Below, in pieces: positions 11,126-25,081 of a stretch of DNA of 64,000 nt. A program made the position numbers and the translations under genes. Source of the stretch: Plantago ovata (taxonomy: Eukaryota; Streptophyta; Magnoliopsida; Lamiales; Plantaginaceae); the NCBI GenBank assembly GCA_028274465.1, contig CM051458.1, positions 85,766,085-85,830,084 on the forward strand, in the 5' to 3' direction. Below the pieces are notes generated by a model. That model was not told where the DNA came from and did no database searches. It saw only the letters and a program-made list of their open reading frames with translations. Within the stretch, counting starts at the first letter, position 1; each line of letters opens with the position of its first letter.

Positions 11126-14100
11126 TCACAAGAACACCCGCTTTATTGTCCTGGCGGCAATACGAGAAGCTAACTTTCCAGCCAGATCTGCCGGCAGGCG
11201 TAGCAAGTGTCGTTGCGAATCTTCTGGCAGCTGCAAAAGATATCCGAAAGAACATGTGAGAACAGTACGCTCAAGAATTAAGATGCACAAATGAATGAGA
11301 AAGTGCATGAATGTTATTCCAGATGAATGTAGTGTGGGTAGAGTAGATGAATGCAATTGTAATTTGTGACCATGCCTTTTCACATATGGATGCAACTGGA
11401 ACTATGCTGTCCGAGAAACTTTATTTCACAAGCAGTAGATACAAGAATTTCGTATATAATAATGACAAAAAGAATGGTCAGGAAAAGTTCTGCATGATGA
11501 TTATTGATTATTGTAAAATTGTAGTCTGTATGGATCTATTTATATTGTCATATCACAAGTAGATCAATATAATCCTAACAGAGTAACAGGTTTCAGAGCT
11601 ACAATATTCAAAGTATCTGGTAATTTTGCAGATTCAGGTTGCCAAAATATTATAATTCACTGATAGAAGGGGTAACACAATCACTCTCACCATCTTACCT
11701 CAGCAATAACGGATAGAAATGGAAGCACATCTTGACCAGATACAAATCCATACGGGAGCAATGATGCTTCATTTGAAGATTGCTTCTGAATGTTATATGA
11801 ACCCATCCTCTCCCGTTCCTGCAAGGAAGAAAACCAGTTTATCAACTTCTAATGTGAGTTAATTAATACCAAGCTAGCCATGTCAGGAGATGATGTGTTT
11901 CATTGGAGCAAGGACCTTAATGTTTAGTTATGATGAATCAGGCACGGTGGAGCGACATCCCGTAGTTTATATGATAACAGTAACATGACAGAAATAACCA
12001 ACAGGCAAGTTTATATGATAATAATAACATGATGTCCTTTTGGAATGTCAACCACATGCTTAATACTCTCCTTATAAACCAATTTTAAGGCATTAAGTTA
12101 GCTATATTTTCTTCTGGTTTACGAACACTAGAAGCTTATCCATGAATGAGATGTCCTACCGTTTCAGTCTGTTGAATCCCTGATATTAGAACCATGAGGC
12201 GCTGGAATGTTCTTAAATTGTTAATATCTTCATCAGTCATTAAGGAAGACGAACTAGACGGCCTGAAGAGAAGATTTGGAGCCGTTCCTGATGTTATTGA
12301 TTCCAAGGTTGCTAGTCCAAGCGCATCCAACCCCTATATGATCACTTGCAAAGCAATTAATAAGTGTCAATAAAAACATAAACCACAAAATTATCCACAG
12401 AAAGTACATAAGGAGTATTTTTTCTGCCAAGTTTAGTAACAACAGTATACAGGAAGATTGGATCACAGGCTGGTACTGGAGTCCAATGGATCAATTTTGG
12501 CAGGCATCTTGATGGTTTAGAGATTTGTAAATAATAGTTTAGACTAGAGTTTACTTTCTCGTGCCTTAGATCTCCTTCCTCTAGTCTCATTGGCTAGTTA
12601 GGGCTAGATTTTTTTTGTACTTGAGGTTTGCTCGAAACTTTGTAGCATGAAATTGGGTATGCCCCTCTTACCATGTACAAACATTCTGGGCTTTAATGGA
12701 TTTAAATGTTTCAAAACACACAAAAAAAAAAAAAAAAAAGAAAGAAAAAAAAACATAAACCACACTTAAAACTCGGTTTTTGTTCCAGAAATAAAATAGT
12801 AGTCACTTATCAATCCATACAACAAGTGCCAAATGATACTCCAAGTTATACTCCCGCAAGAATTGATTTAAGTTTAATCCCCCAGGTGAAAAATATCTTA
12901 ATTGCTGGCTTAGACCATTTGAATGCTCACAAAGAGGAAAGCCGCTTTAACGTTTTATCCGTTTGTTATGAAATGCCACTGCTTTCTTATGCTTAATCCA
13001 TATCTCATCCAACAATTATATTTTGACTTAAATATCACAGGCAACAAATCGTTCTTCAAATAACCTAGCAGATGAAATGTAACACCACAACTTCACTCCA
13101 GTTACAACAGCCCTGGACTAAAGGAAACACCACAGCAAAACAAATTACTAACCCAAATCCATTTAATTTCACGTTTTCTTTCAGGATAAAAAGGTAGCAA
13201 TCTCATCCAGTGAGTCAGAAGATTCAGAACCTTGAGAACACCGATAAGTTGGAGGAGAAAGAAGTACCAGAAAAGTACAAGACATGTTTCAAGATATAAT
13301 TATGCAAAAGACTGCAACAAAACTAATATGGCATCACTACTCAGACTCTGGTAAGTGTTGGGCCATAACATATTTTGAGCACTTTCTGAAGGATCACATC
13401 AACCCAACATCATACCAAGCCTATTTCACATTATGGGAACTTCAGACAACACTTTCACATCAATGTCAAAAATTAATCATCATTATCGAGGGCTGTGATC
13501 ATATAGGACAATAGCAGTGGTTAGCTGGATTACTGGTTCTATACTGAGAAAACAAGGATCCGGAGAACATTCGAGTTGTGGATGAGAGTTCACCTAGCAT
13601 CTTATTAGAAATATCTATCTTCCTATGAGTTTACCCATCTGCATATATTGATTTAGGAAAGGTTCTTTATGGAAGCCTGATTTTCATAACAAAGGATAGA
13701 AATTTGAAACCCCCTTAGTAAATATGACCCGAGAATCAAGAGCCGAGACTAATAATATTCAGAATTCTATCACCTTGCTTACTTTTCATTTTTGATAAAC
13801 CACATCGTTAAGTTATTCTACTTCAGTAGATAACATAAAATAGAAATAATTCAAGCAAAGTTCATAATGGTGTGTCATTTAGTTCCCTCATATCACATAA
13901 GTGCCAAATAGTCAATGTATTCAATGGTATCCCGTGAATTGTTTTACCAAATCTTACCTTGGCAAATTCTTCAAGAATTATTTCTCTTACAAATGCACCC
14001 TGCAGAAACCACAGTAAATGTAAGGTCATTGATTTCATTCCCCCCCTCCCCCCCCCCCCCCCCCAATACAACATTCAATACTGAATGACAAATAATAAGT

Positions 14101-17100
14101 ACCTTCTCGTTTAAAGCAAAGGACAAAATTTGTTTGATGAATATCTTAGAGTCGTCGTCTTCTGCCTCTTTCAAAACTCTCTCTGTCCTGGCACGCAGTG
14201 ACTATCACAAGCGAAATTAAATAATGTAGAGTAGTCTGATTAATTTGGGAAACAGCTTTATTATGAAACAGCTTGATTTTTTTTTTTTTTTTTTTTTTTC
14301 ATTTTGAAGTATGGTCATTGAGGAGTGGGGTTGTGAGATATCAACTGCAGCTAGTCATTTATGGTAGAAAGGCCCATGGAAAATATATGCAAACTCACAT
14401 ATAGTCGGTGAAAAAATCAAATATCGATGAGCAAATGTCTAATGTGATGATGAAAATAAATCAAGGTACATCTGTTGCTTTGTTCAGAACTTGAAATCAA
14501 ACTTGATGCCATGCAGGAAACAGAAACCAAACAAACTAGAATGAATCTGTTATCTCACCTCGGTCAGGAGAGACTCTAATCGATCAATCCTGAAAACACC
14601 ATCCTAATTCGAAGACTTGAATCAGTACCCTTTCATTTTTTAAAAATAGCTGCACAAAGAAACTATTTCGGATGCAACACGTAACTAGGTAGCTAAGTCA
14701 ATCAAGTGCTAAAAACATTCTTCAATCCCATAGGTATACCTCATAAAGAAGAGCTTGCAAGGAAGATTTCAATTTGGGTGAACTGTCAGTAAGAACCTTC
14801 CGCGCAATCCAAGGATATGTACTACCCAGAACTTTGTAATCTGGATTGACACCGATGGCAATTCCCTCCAAAACAGCTAGGCTGAATTTCAATAAAGTTG
14901 CTATTATAGTGACCATATTGCAGATCCATATTAAAATACAATAATATAACAGGAATAGTAAACAAACCTTCTGATGACAAGGGAAAAATATGAAGGAATT
15001 CTGAATTTGAATTTATACCTGCACAGTGCACACACAATTAGTTTCAATGCAAGAAAAGGGTCACCTTTCTGTTCCGGAAAAGGTTCAAAATCTGGATAGC
15101 ATGATTACATGCACAAAACAATCTGGCACCTGATCACTTCCATCAATGTTAAACAAAGTTGCTGTCAGCAATAGAATAAACAACATTTTTCAACCATAGA
15201 TTTTTATCTAAAAGTGGGCAGTGTAATTGTTGGTGAATGAGCCATTCTAGTACAAATTGTACACTGAACTTATTTGGTTCATATGGTATCATTATAGATT
15301 CAGTGATCGGTCAACATTGCTGTTAAGGAAAATTTATTAGCACTTAAAATTCTTGATCTTATTCAGAAATAGAAATTACAAGCCAAGTATAATATTTGAT
15401 TCCATTATTATTCTTTTAGCTGGAAGAAGATGTACTTACATTCCTAAGGGATTGTCAGAACAAATTATCTTATTAAATACTAGTACACTTAAACTTATGA
15501 ATAACTAATTCCATTAGATCACTCTCCAGGAAATTTCTTAAGTCTTCCTTCCAAATAAGTAAGAACCCACTTCTGTCGTCGCATCTAACATAGTACGACA
15601 ATAGCTTCATTTAAAATTGACTATGACATGGCAGCATCTAACCAAATATATATCCCTTAATTATGCTGCTAAGAGAATCAACTCAACATGACACCATCGT
15701 CAAGTCACCGTGTCTTGATCAATTGCTCATATATCTTCTGACCTTTATTAATGGATTCAGAAAGATCCATTCCTGATCAATTACCCTCCATCCAAGGATC
15801 ACTGTCCGTGTTTTTTTTTTTTTTTTTTTTTTTTGTAATAATAAACAGAAAATAAATATAAAATTGATGAGTAATTTTATGAGAAGAATGAAAAAGGTAA
15901 TGGAATTTAAGTTGATTTGGTTAAACAACTTGCTATATTTGGAATGGAGGAGTAGTTTCAGACAAACCCAAAAAGGCATAATTGGGCAATTATCCTGGGA
16001 TGGAGGTAGTACGAACTTGTGTTCTGCCACTATGGAACTTATGATACTTGATTATCCTCACAGAGCATCTCAATACATAGAATTTATTTTCCATCTAAAA
16101 TTTAAAGGTAAGTAGATACTAACATTTATCTATTAACATACAGTAGTAATTGGATAGTGTGTTATATAATAATATGGAGCATTTTGATCTATAAATAGTA
16201 AGATAAGCAGAGGGACTTTGGCTCGAATAAACTGGCAGACAATGAATGGTTTGTCATGAACCAAACTGTCCAAGACAAACTAAACAGAGCTTCATATTAT
16301 GTGGAATAATCCCAATCAGATTCCATAATGTTATCAGAAAGGGGAAAACTCTGAAAGAGGGTGTGGTTATAGTTTTTCCTTGATTTATAGAGGTTATCCA
16401 GTTTGAGCTATGGAACAATGTTATAAGTTCTAAAATTCTTATATATCAATGTCATAGTCAAGCTACATATTAGGTCTTCATTTCATAGCTCAGACGGGCT
16501 GATTTAACATGAAAACCCGGAGGAAATTCTTACATGGTGACTCCCAAATCTCCAAGGAGGTCCCCAAAGCTTATGTTGCGTATTCCTCTAGAAACAGCAG
16601 ACTTAAAAACACCTGCATAGTATTCATATTAGATAAACTGAAACCATAGAACTTGATTCATGTACACAAACCTAGGTTTGAGGGCTGAATTTCAAGCAAA
16701 GGATTCTATGATGGGAATGGATAAGTGAGAATGGTGAAATATGGAGACTGAAACAAGACCTGTTAATGCTTCTGTCACAGCTTCCTTGTCAGCTGTTGGT
16801 GGGAGAAGCCTGTTGAGTCAAGTCTTAGAAATTTTGATTTCACAAAATACCAAACACATAGTCATACTAAAATTTGGGTGAGGATCAGGATAATAAAGGT
16901 ACCCAAGAGTTACAAAATCCTTGGCAAGTGCATCATAGTCACGATTTACAAGATGCAAACAAGCTTCAATAAAGCCATCACGAAGTTCCTCTTTGAACTC
17001 CCCCATCATGCCGAAATCTGAGATCAAAACAGAGTAGGTGAAACACAAAGGGGCAGGCAGGATGGAATCATGCTTCAACCACGACGGGTTGCTGCTTGTT

Positions 17101-20100
17101 CGGTGCAAATAATGGAAGTCATTGTTTGGTAAAAATAAGTATAAACTTGCAAACCAACTAAAACTCAGAAGGCTACAGCTGTTTGGAATTGCATACCAGC
17201 AATCCTTTTCTAATATAAACTACACAGGAAGGGGGAAAAAGGCCTTGTCCATATCTATAAATCCTGGGGGTAGAATTTATGAATAACTATATAGCATAAA
17301 TTCTTATTTGCCTACACTCATTGCTGCACAATACTACTTGGAGGATAGAATAGTCACTAAATCACTGGAAAATTCATCAACCTGTATACATATTTGGCTC
17401 TGTGAGTATAAGTTATCACACTAATCCTAATCAATCCTGCTATGATAAAGTGCAAACAACTAATACTTTCTCAGTCAGCAAATAAGGAAATTATACATGC
17501 ATTTTTTTAACCCTAAACAGCTCGTGCATAACTAATCATAGAGAGCAGTAGTTCCACTTATATGAGAAGATTAATACATAACACCGGGATTTAAACCAGA
17601 CCAGTGATCCTATTCACTTTTCTGCCACAAAAATAAAATAATATTAGTAGATAAAAATTATGTGTGTGAGCGTGTATGTGTGTGTGTGTGTGTGTGTGTT
17701 TATTTATTTATTTATTTTTAAGCTACTATTAAAATCTTCCAGCTAACACTTTATCCATACCTAGAAGTATATAGTTATCAACCATGATAGTAAACTAAAA
17801 AAATAACTAGTATATAAGAACATTTACTTGTGATCGTACCTCCACTCCTAGAATTTTAGGATATCGCCAACCTTGATTTATCATCATCACTTCAATAATG
17901 TTCTGGAAGTTTAACTAAAAGCCCATATCAAGTTTCAACAATTTTGCAATGGCGCCAGAATAAGCTGTGCGCAGTCTCGCGCATGCATGCTATAACTGCC
18001 TACTGATACAAAAACCATGGGAGTAGCTTTTGGAATTTTAATGGTTCATATGCACTAGTATCATGCAAGGGTTAAATCAATATAAAGTTTGATAAACAAG
18101 TTCTGCTGTGAATCATTAGACGCTCATGGAGCTCTACAGAGTGCATATACGCACATTTGACTGATATTGGGGACTCACTCAACTATAGTAACATACTAAG
18201 ATATATAAGTCCATAACTAGTCATTTATCGAGTACACATACTTTTTGTGTCAGAATTGTAACATCTTCATCTTCCCTATTTCATTTTCACTGGAACTTTA
18301 AGCTTGTCCTGCTTCATTTAGGATTATAAGTAGGCGCTTGCATGCTTTTAGAATTATGGAGTTGAAATGATGTTTGATAATGTAATTTTTACTGAATTAA
18401 AATAATAATAATAATGTAACCTGCATTGCCCACCACATTTTTAAGGAGTTATGTTTTTCCTTTTCTTCATCAAAATTAAGAAGCAGGTACTGCATTGTCA
18501 CATGGCATGTCATCTCCATGCATGCTTCCACGGAAAAATTGGGAAAGATACCTAAATATGCTAGCTTTCCATCAGTTGTCCGGAGTAGGTTTCCAGGATG
18601 TGGATCAGCATGATAGAATCCACGCTCTAGAAGTTGATTAAAGGAACAATAAACTCCAACCTGTCGAGGCACTCTAGGAAATTATAATTCAAGCGTACTT
18701 GGTCTGGTCAAATAGCATAACCAAAATAAATTTAATGAATAAACCTCAATCATGTACAGATCTTTAACACCAGCCAGCTTTTGACCCTGCATTTGTTCAG
18801 TGTGTAACCAGGGCATTAGTAACTATCCGGATATCACAATCACAGAACATAACATATCTGGAGACTGTATGGATTGCAAACCACCACATCACTTCCAAAG
18901 CTAATTTACCTTTTTCATCTAATTTGTCGTCGATTTTTAACTCAAAACACACAGTTGGTATTATTACCCTAAACCCTAAAACATCTCACTCATTCCTCCT
19001 TTATGCACTAAATGTAATTTCTCACACAATTACACTTTATTCAATCTCGATCCAACTCACAGACCAATCAAACAACACATTCCAGTCAATACATACAATT
19101 TTGATCCAAATGGATCCTATTATACCCAGTGATCAAGTAATTATTCGTTCTATAACTCACATGGAAATTTGTCAGAAATAATATTTATTGATTAAACCCA
19201 CATATGGAGCTCTGTAACAACGCCTGCAACTGTATATTAGTATAATTACTAGAGTTTGTCATTGCTTCAGATAAAAATTGAAAGCCCTGCCACTGTTCCA
19301 AATAGTTATTTCAGCTGCCTTAGCAAAAAAAAACTTATGTGACAACTACAACATATCCCGGACCTTTCAGGTCAGAGCGATCATGTGCGAATCAGATTCC
19401 ATAAAGCATTTTGCTCTTCACTAGCCACAGGCCAACCAAGTCAAGTTTAAGGTAGGACTTGCTGGTGTATTGTGACTATGCAATAACATGAATCAGAGTG
19501 AGAATTTCTTTTCGCACATGCGTTATGACAAACTTTAGTCTATTAAACTATTTTAGCGTGATAACTAGTATAACCAATCTGATATTAAAGTGAAATCTGC
19601 TTGCTTGTTTATTGTTTAAATATAAATTAGCAGTCTAAGTTTAAGATAAAGGAGAGACACAAGCAAACACAGAGAACTTACCTCCACCCATTGCATGACT
19701 AAGACCTTGCTGGTTGTTTGCTCTAAGTACATTTCAGGAACCACAACATCTTTTATATCCCCATATAACTGTCTGATTAAGCAAATAAAACAAAACAATA
19801 AGAATAAGAAAAGTCGCTTGCGCTTACCAAAAACATCATGGCAAAGTTAAATTGCAAACAATCATCCAACTCAGAAAACAAGTGAACTAAGGATCACAAT
19901 CACCAAATTTGTTGGAACTCTGGAGGACAGCGCACAGATACGCATGTATCAATAGCATGACGGGATGAATTTTATACATTAGGGGCTTTTACACAAACCT
20001 CCCAATAATGCCTAAATCAAAACCAGTGCTCTGTTGTTTGCTAAATTCAACCCCTCCCTGTTAGCAGTTTTAACAAATTTATGAGATATTTGAACTGCTC

Positions 20101-23100
20101 GGATCTGGAGTAGAGCAAAACTACTTCAGAGCGGAGTACAAGCAGCTCCACCATGGCTCATGGCGGAGCTCCAGCAGCGCCACAATGACATATGAAATCT
20201 GTCTCCTGTAATTAGAAGAACAAGCTAACTGGAGTTATAAGAGTGGCCAAGTGGTAAGGGTGTTGGAGTAGCACAGTCCAGGTCGGGGGTTCGAACCCCG
20301 ACGGAGGCATAAAGTTGGTATTGGTATAATTGGAGTTATAAGGTTGGTTTAGGTCTATTGTAGGAGTAGGAGTAGGGCAGTTAGATTTTCTGTTTCAAAA
20401 AAAAAAAAAGAACAAGCTAACTTATATCAGTTCTTTTAACTTTTTCTAGAGCTTATTATTTTCGTAACGAATACTAATCAATTAGTTTTCTGTTTGTAGT
20501 GGAGCATGATTCTCCAGGATAATAGACAGATACGCTCCCCAACCTTAAAAGAGTTGAGCAGTGTGCAAATGAAATAAGGACATACGTTAAAATACAAAAT
20601 TAAATCTGCATAATCACGAAATATCCATTCAACAAAAAAAAAAAACATGTATAGAGATTTTCATACTAATTGCACAATCAGCTTCTTGTTTTCCAAATGC
20701 ACTGGAGATAGAATAGTCACGGATTACCTAAATTTAACTCCATTGTAGGCTTCCCTCTTGTAGTCCATCTCCTGCATTCAATTGGATTACCTGTATTCAA
20801 TATGAAGCACTAAGAATAGTCCTTATGCCATGTATTATGTATAGGGTAACAAAAAGTGCAAGAGCTTCCTATGAACCACCATGGGCATCGAGTCTGGATC
20901 AAGAGCAATTGGAGATTTCATAGATAAGACCTTTTCAGTTATAGCTAATATCTTATTTGAAATATAATACAAATAATTTCAGGAGAAAAAGAGGCATTTA
21001 CCTATTAAAGAGATGGAATGGTTAAGATCATTCTATTTGATGGAGTGACAGCGGAATTTTTTGAGGAAACTATACTTTTTAAGTTTGAGTTTGGGAGTAG
21101 GAGAATCCAATACTGTCTGTACTGTATCCTCAATTCATGAAAAATAAAATATTATGTTCCAATATTTATTACTCTACTATTGAACAAATCCTACTGCCAG
21201 ATGCCGATAATAAGTAGCAGTAAGAAATTTGTATCCATCTTCCATTATATTATGCATTGATCGGGCATATCACTATATTGATAATTTCTCAGGAAAAAAG
21301 GGCATCTTCACAATGGAATCCAACAGGCGAGGTTTCGAGTAAATTTTTACATAATCTTCTTCTATCCTAAGAAATTATTCGCCAGAATAAGTAGGTGATG
21401 CCAGAGAAAATGGTTCTCTTATGAGATGAGCATCTAAGTTCTATTATGAAGTAGTGAAAAGAAGTTAAATACCCGAAAAAGGCTTGATGCCCATTCATCA
21501 ACCAGTGCCTGCAGAATTCAACACATTCCTTTAATCAAAATCTGAAAACAAATAATTACTAGTGCATTGTAAGAAGACTATAACAGCCATGTACCAAAAA
21601 AACTTAAAAAAGGGAAGAAAACAAATTGCCTGTTTTAAAAGAACCTATGAAACACATATTCAACATCCAGGAAAATGCTAAACTTTGCTCGACTTTTTTA
21701 GCTATACATATAATACCTGAAGGTCGGTGTTGAATTTTCTTGCTTTTTTCACCACTCCAGCTAAGTACCGCAAGATAAGTATGTCCAGTGAGATTGCAGC
21801 TCTAACTCCTGGTCTCTGCACTTTTACCGCAACTATATTCCCACTCGCCCGCAGCCTGGCTTGGTAAACCTTGCATGTTTCAGAAAGAAAAATAAAATGT
21901 CTTTAAAAGGTAAATCAATTAGTCTCTGAACTTCTGATGCTTTGGGAAATATCATGAAAAATGCCACATCACAAATGAGACATGCATGACATACCTGTCC
22001 AAGAGATGCTGCTGCCACCGGCTCAGGTGAGATCTCCGAGAAAAGTTTATCTATTGGTAAACCAAGTTCTTGCTCTATTATATCAAAGGCAACTTTTGAT
22101 GAGAAAGCAGGGATTTGGTCTTGCAAGAGTGACAGCTCATCCAAATATGATGGTGGTACCAAATCCTGAAAGTAACAAAAATGTATTAATATTTACAACT
22201 GAGTGTTAAATGAACGTCAATTTCAATTTTTCACAATCAATCAAAAGCTAAGACTGAAGAAGTAACGTCCACTTAGCTTTAACATTAAAAATCTCAAGCC
22301 GCAAAATTTACATGGGTTTTCTATCAAATGTTTACTAGAATAATGTTTTGAGGTGAAGTAATTCGTAAAGCATGATCTGTAAAAAGGTCATCAAATCAAG
22401 TGTTTTCAACTGCCCCACATACAATAATATAATTATATGAGAAATTGCCAGTTCAGTTTTATAGCTAGTTCAGTTTTCATGCCAAATGAATTCATAAACA
22501 AGATTATTTTGACATAAACTGCTAAAAAATGTTTAAAAACTAATCAAAAGTATTTGCCAGACAGAAGGTTCCTGCTAAAACAATAAAAGCCCACTAATAA
22601 AAATAAAAGATTAAACATACTCGAAATCCAAATAGTGAAATAGGCACATAAAAGCAACCCTGACTGCTTAAAAACATGCACCACTTACTGATCGAGATGA
22701 AATGGCTTGGGCTATCTTAACATATGCCTGCATAAATGGAATAAAAGGATGTTATTAAGCAAGACAGCAACGATTGTGCTGATTTAAGAAATAGCCAACA
22801 AAACTGGCAGTAGAGCAAAATATGGAGATGCAGATACACGTTATGATCTATTAGTAAGTCTTCCTGAACTACCAAGTTAATACCACTCTGAATCTTGAAC
22901 ATAATTTAGAAGTAAGAGTGATCCTTCATTGAGGCATACAACACAATTAGTTGTCACCAAATGGTTAGGTAGGTGAGGATTGTATTAAATGATGACAACC
23001 TTCCTGAACAAAACATTAGCTGAAGATGCCCCATGAGTATTCCCCACAATACATAGAACTGGGGAAGGTCACCATGTAAATATTTGACAATCAAATAGAA

Positions 23101-23733
23101 TTATTCAATCATACAAAGAGAGCCATGCTTATCTTTATAACTCATAAGAATAAAAAGTTGAGAAAGAAACAAATGTGAAGTGATACTGATACCATAGTAA
23201 TAGAGTAACACTAAACTATCAAGGTAATGAAAACGAAAAGAGATTTACCGGACCAAGCTGTACTAATAACTCCCTCAATTCAGCTGCTCTAACCTACAAT
23301 GACAGAACAATAAAAGAGCTAGTAAAAATATAATGTTTAGCAAATATTTCTCAAACTATGGAAAACGCATTTTCATTAAAAATAAATAAATTGTGACCTC
23401 AAACATGAGATTGGAGCGGTCGGAAACGGTGTCGTAATAGCGGAGGGCGAACCACTTGCCGAGTGTGGTGGCGGTTTGAAACAAACGGCGGAGGAGAATC
23501 AGAGGCTTCTTCTGATATATAGATTCAATTCTCGACACGTTGTACTCCGTAAGCGATTCTGCTTCCGATGAGCTCAAATCGAACAGGTAGCTGGAATACT
23601 TGGTGAAAGCGTCCACTTCGCCACTTGCGGCGGTGGCATAGCGACGTGGCGCTAATTTTGACGGGATATTCAACCACGAGCGGCGCTTGGTAGCGGGGAG
23701 TAGCGGCGGAGGTGGTGGCGGGAGGATTAGCAT
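11126..23733 (-). CDS. Plastid ABC1-family atypical kinase (ABC1K5-like), 21 exons
   Basis: ABC1K (UbiB/ADCK) proteins are atypical kinases; plant plastid members sit at plastoglobules or envelopes and affect prenylquinone and lipid metabolism. Minus-strand exons: 23733-23398, 23293-23249, 22727-22689, 22165-21995, 21869-21717, 21508-21473, 20771-20728, 19772-19682, 18786-18745, 18660-18552, 17017-16903, 16809-16760, 16612-16534, 15018-14968, 14881-14740, 14603-14559, 14201-14103, 13999-13958, 12333-12160, 11818-11699 and 11230-11126. All phases agree, giving 695 aa. A Ser/Pro/Arg-rich N-terminus looks like a transit peptide. Family marks: KIAQ (KxGQ motif) at about 131, Ala-rich AAASLGQVY at 191-199, VAVKVQRPG with Lys213, [18 protein letters not shown] (Asp338, Asn343) and DFG (Asp356). 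The C-terminus is [20 protein letters not shown]. Resemblance to Arabidopsis At1g71810 is from memory, so the orthology is tentative. Confidence 0.93.
12388..12748 (+). mobile_element. 5'-truncated retroposon with poly(A) tail in ABC1K intron
   Basis: A 361-bp insert ends in a long A-rich tail (12722-12748). It is flanked by an identical 16-bp direct repeat, AAAAACATAAACCACA, at 12372-12387 and 12749-12764. Target duplication plus poly(A) is diagnostic of target-primed reverse transcription. The body resembles a LINE 3' UTR more than a SINE, since no Pol III boxes are seen. It lies in the intron between exons 18 and 19, opposite to the gene. Confidence 0.7.
15784..16005. repeat. Stowaway-like MITE in ABC1K intron
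   Basis: The left end CCCTCCATCCAAGGATCACT and the right end, read on the other strand (CCTCCATCCCAGGATAATTG), are imperfect inverted repeats flanked by TA at 15782-15783 and 16006-16007. A 25-base T-run lies inside. Size (222 bp) and TA duplication fit Stowaway. It sits between exons 13 and 14 of the ABC1 kinase gene. Confidence 0.6.
17655..17718. repeat. (GT)n / (TTTA)n microsatellite
   Basis: A TG-repeat of about 40 bases runs directly into several TTTA repeats inside an ABC1K intron. Confidence 0.9.
20231..20407 (+). mobile_element. tRNA-derived SINE, complete, in ABC1K intron
   Basis: The 177-bp body is flanked by a perfect 15-bp target duplication, AAGAACAAGCTAACT, at 20216-20230 and 20408-20422, and ends in a poly(A) run. 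Pol III promoter boxes are clear: A box TGGCCAAGTGG at 20244-20254 and B box GGTTCGAACCC at 20288-20298. The phrase GGAGTTATAAGG recurs at about 20332, giving an internal half-repeat. It lies between exons 7 and 8 of the ABC1 kinase, in the opposite orientation. The intact duplication suggests a recent insertion. Confidence 0.9.
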
Positions 23734-23815
23734 GATGGGGATTTTTGTTCAAACGGTCTGTGTGGAGAAGGCTCTTAATTGGTGGCCTCTGCTTTTTTCA
23801 AATATATCTTCTGCT

Positions 23816-23824
23816 ATTTATATA
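23816..23824 (-). promoter_or_regulatory. Candidate TATA box of the ABC1K gene
   Basis: TATATAAAT on the minus strand lies about 85 bases upstream of the chosen ATG at 23733. Confidence 0.4.
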
Positions 23825-24773
23825 TTGCATTATCCATCTCTCCTTTTTTTTTTTTTTTTGCTTTAAACCATTTGTTTTAGTAAGTTTTTGGAGCACGACG
23901 ATGTGTACGATAAACTTCCACATTATTTTTTGTATTCTTGTGTCCATGTGTGCAATTTTGACTGGCAAACCGGCGATCGATCAAAATTACCGGTCGTCAT
24001 CTATTTAAAATAATATGATTGTAGGTAGTTCTAGACTTCTAGTGGTATTATCTTACTATGTAAGTGTAACAACACCACCACCGCTACCAGGACAAAAAAT
24101 ACGAGATGGGTAACTTTAGACTAATTTTGAAAGTAACATGTCAATTTAGAGTGTGAGATGGGGAGCTTCAAAATTAATTTCAACGCTTTGTTTAAAGCTT
24201 TAGCCTTTAAAAAGTTGAAGTTATCTTATTCAAATAATATAGCGTTTAACAATCGTGCTCATCGTACATTTTTTAAAGCTAAAAGCCTAAAACTGATAGA
24301 GAATAAATTCTCACATACCAGTTCAAAATTCAATACACTAAATCTATAAAAGATGTTCAAGTGCAAACGGCCAGACCACTTGCAGTCTGCAGACCTGCTT
24401 CTTTATATTCAATTCTAATACAAATTCTACTTTTATTTTTCATGTTCCAAAATGGCATGCTGCTGAGTTGTAGTTGCATCCTCTCTGTTTAGTCATGAGA
24501 TAAACACTTGTGTTAATTTCAATCATCAGTCACCTAAAAAGGTTGCAAGTTACCAAAATGATTTCCCAAAATACAACCAGCTCCAAATTTGAGAGCTGCA
24601 AATTAGCAAAAATGTGAGCTCATTTTTATGCCATCAGCAGAAATAACTAGCACACCAGCAAATTGATGATCATATACATAGTACTTCATAAAAAATGTTC
24701 TAAAATCTTAAACCAAACAATTTTTTTTTCTATGAAATTGTTTGTAAATTCTCTAAAACAAATATTCCCTCTG
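23825..24773. other. Intergenic, upstream of ABC1K
   Basis: AT-rich DNA with a T-run at 23844-23860. No coding signal or repeat end was found. Confidence 0.4.
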
Positions 24774-24852
24774 TTTTTTCTTTCTTTCAAAAGGCTCGGA
24801 ACTCTCATGTGCTACTCCTAAACCCTTACCACTCGGCCACCCTTATAACTCC
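24774..24852 (-). mobile_element. Short SINE copy of the same family, lacking the B box
   Basis: The reverse complement begins GGAGTTATAAGGGTGGCCGA, matching the head of the SINE at 20231. It runs through the A box, then ends in a degenerate pyrimidine/purine-rich tail after only 79 bp. A 10-bp duplication, ATTCCCTCTG, flanks it at 24764-24773 and 24853-24862, so it is a complete insertion event. No canonical GGTTCGAACCC box is present. Confidence 0.8.
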
Positions 24853-24951
24853 ATTCCCTCTGCCCTTAATTAGTTTATGTGTGATTTGACTTATTGAAAC
24901 CTACTTTAAGTACAATTACTCATCCATTCTACTGAAAAAATAATAATAAAA

Positions 24952-25081
24952 GGCTAGTGATATAGCCAGAGCTAAAATTACTAATGCCATAGCAGTTTGT
25001 GCACTTTTAGGAATGATTAATGTTTATAAAAGGTAAATTGCTCTGGCATTAGTAATTTTAGCTCTGGCGATATCACTAGCC
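24952..25081. repeat. 130-bp MITE, copy 1
   Basis: The terminal inverted repeats of about 44 bp start GGCTAGTGATATAGCCAGAG and end in the complement (..GGCGATATCACTAGCC), with few mismatches. The same family recurs at 26203. No clean target duplication is visible at this copy. Confidence 0.85.

Noticed and set aside
10935-11294. 119-codon plus-strand ORF
   Set aside because: It is the antisense shadow of the last ABC1 kinase exon (11126-11230).
14041-14064. Poly-C tract as a regulatory site
   Set aside because: Plain homopolymer in an ABC1K intron; its length may be an assembly approximation.
20231-20320. tRNA gene (A and B boxes, GGTTCGAACCC)
   Set aside because: It does not fold as a full tRNA, it is flanked by a 15-bp duplication and it ends in poly(A): it is the head of a SINE.
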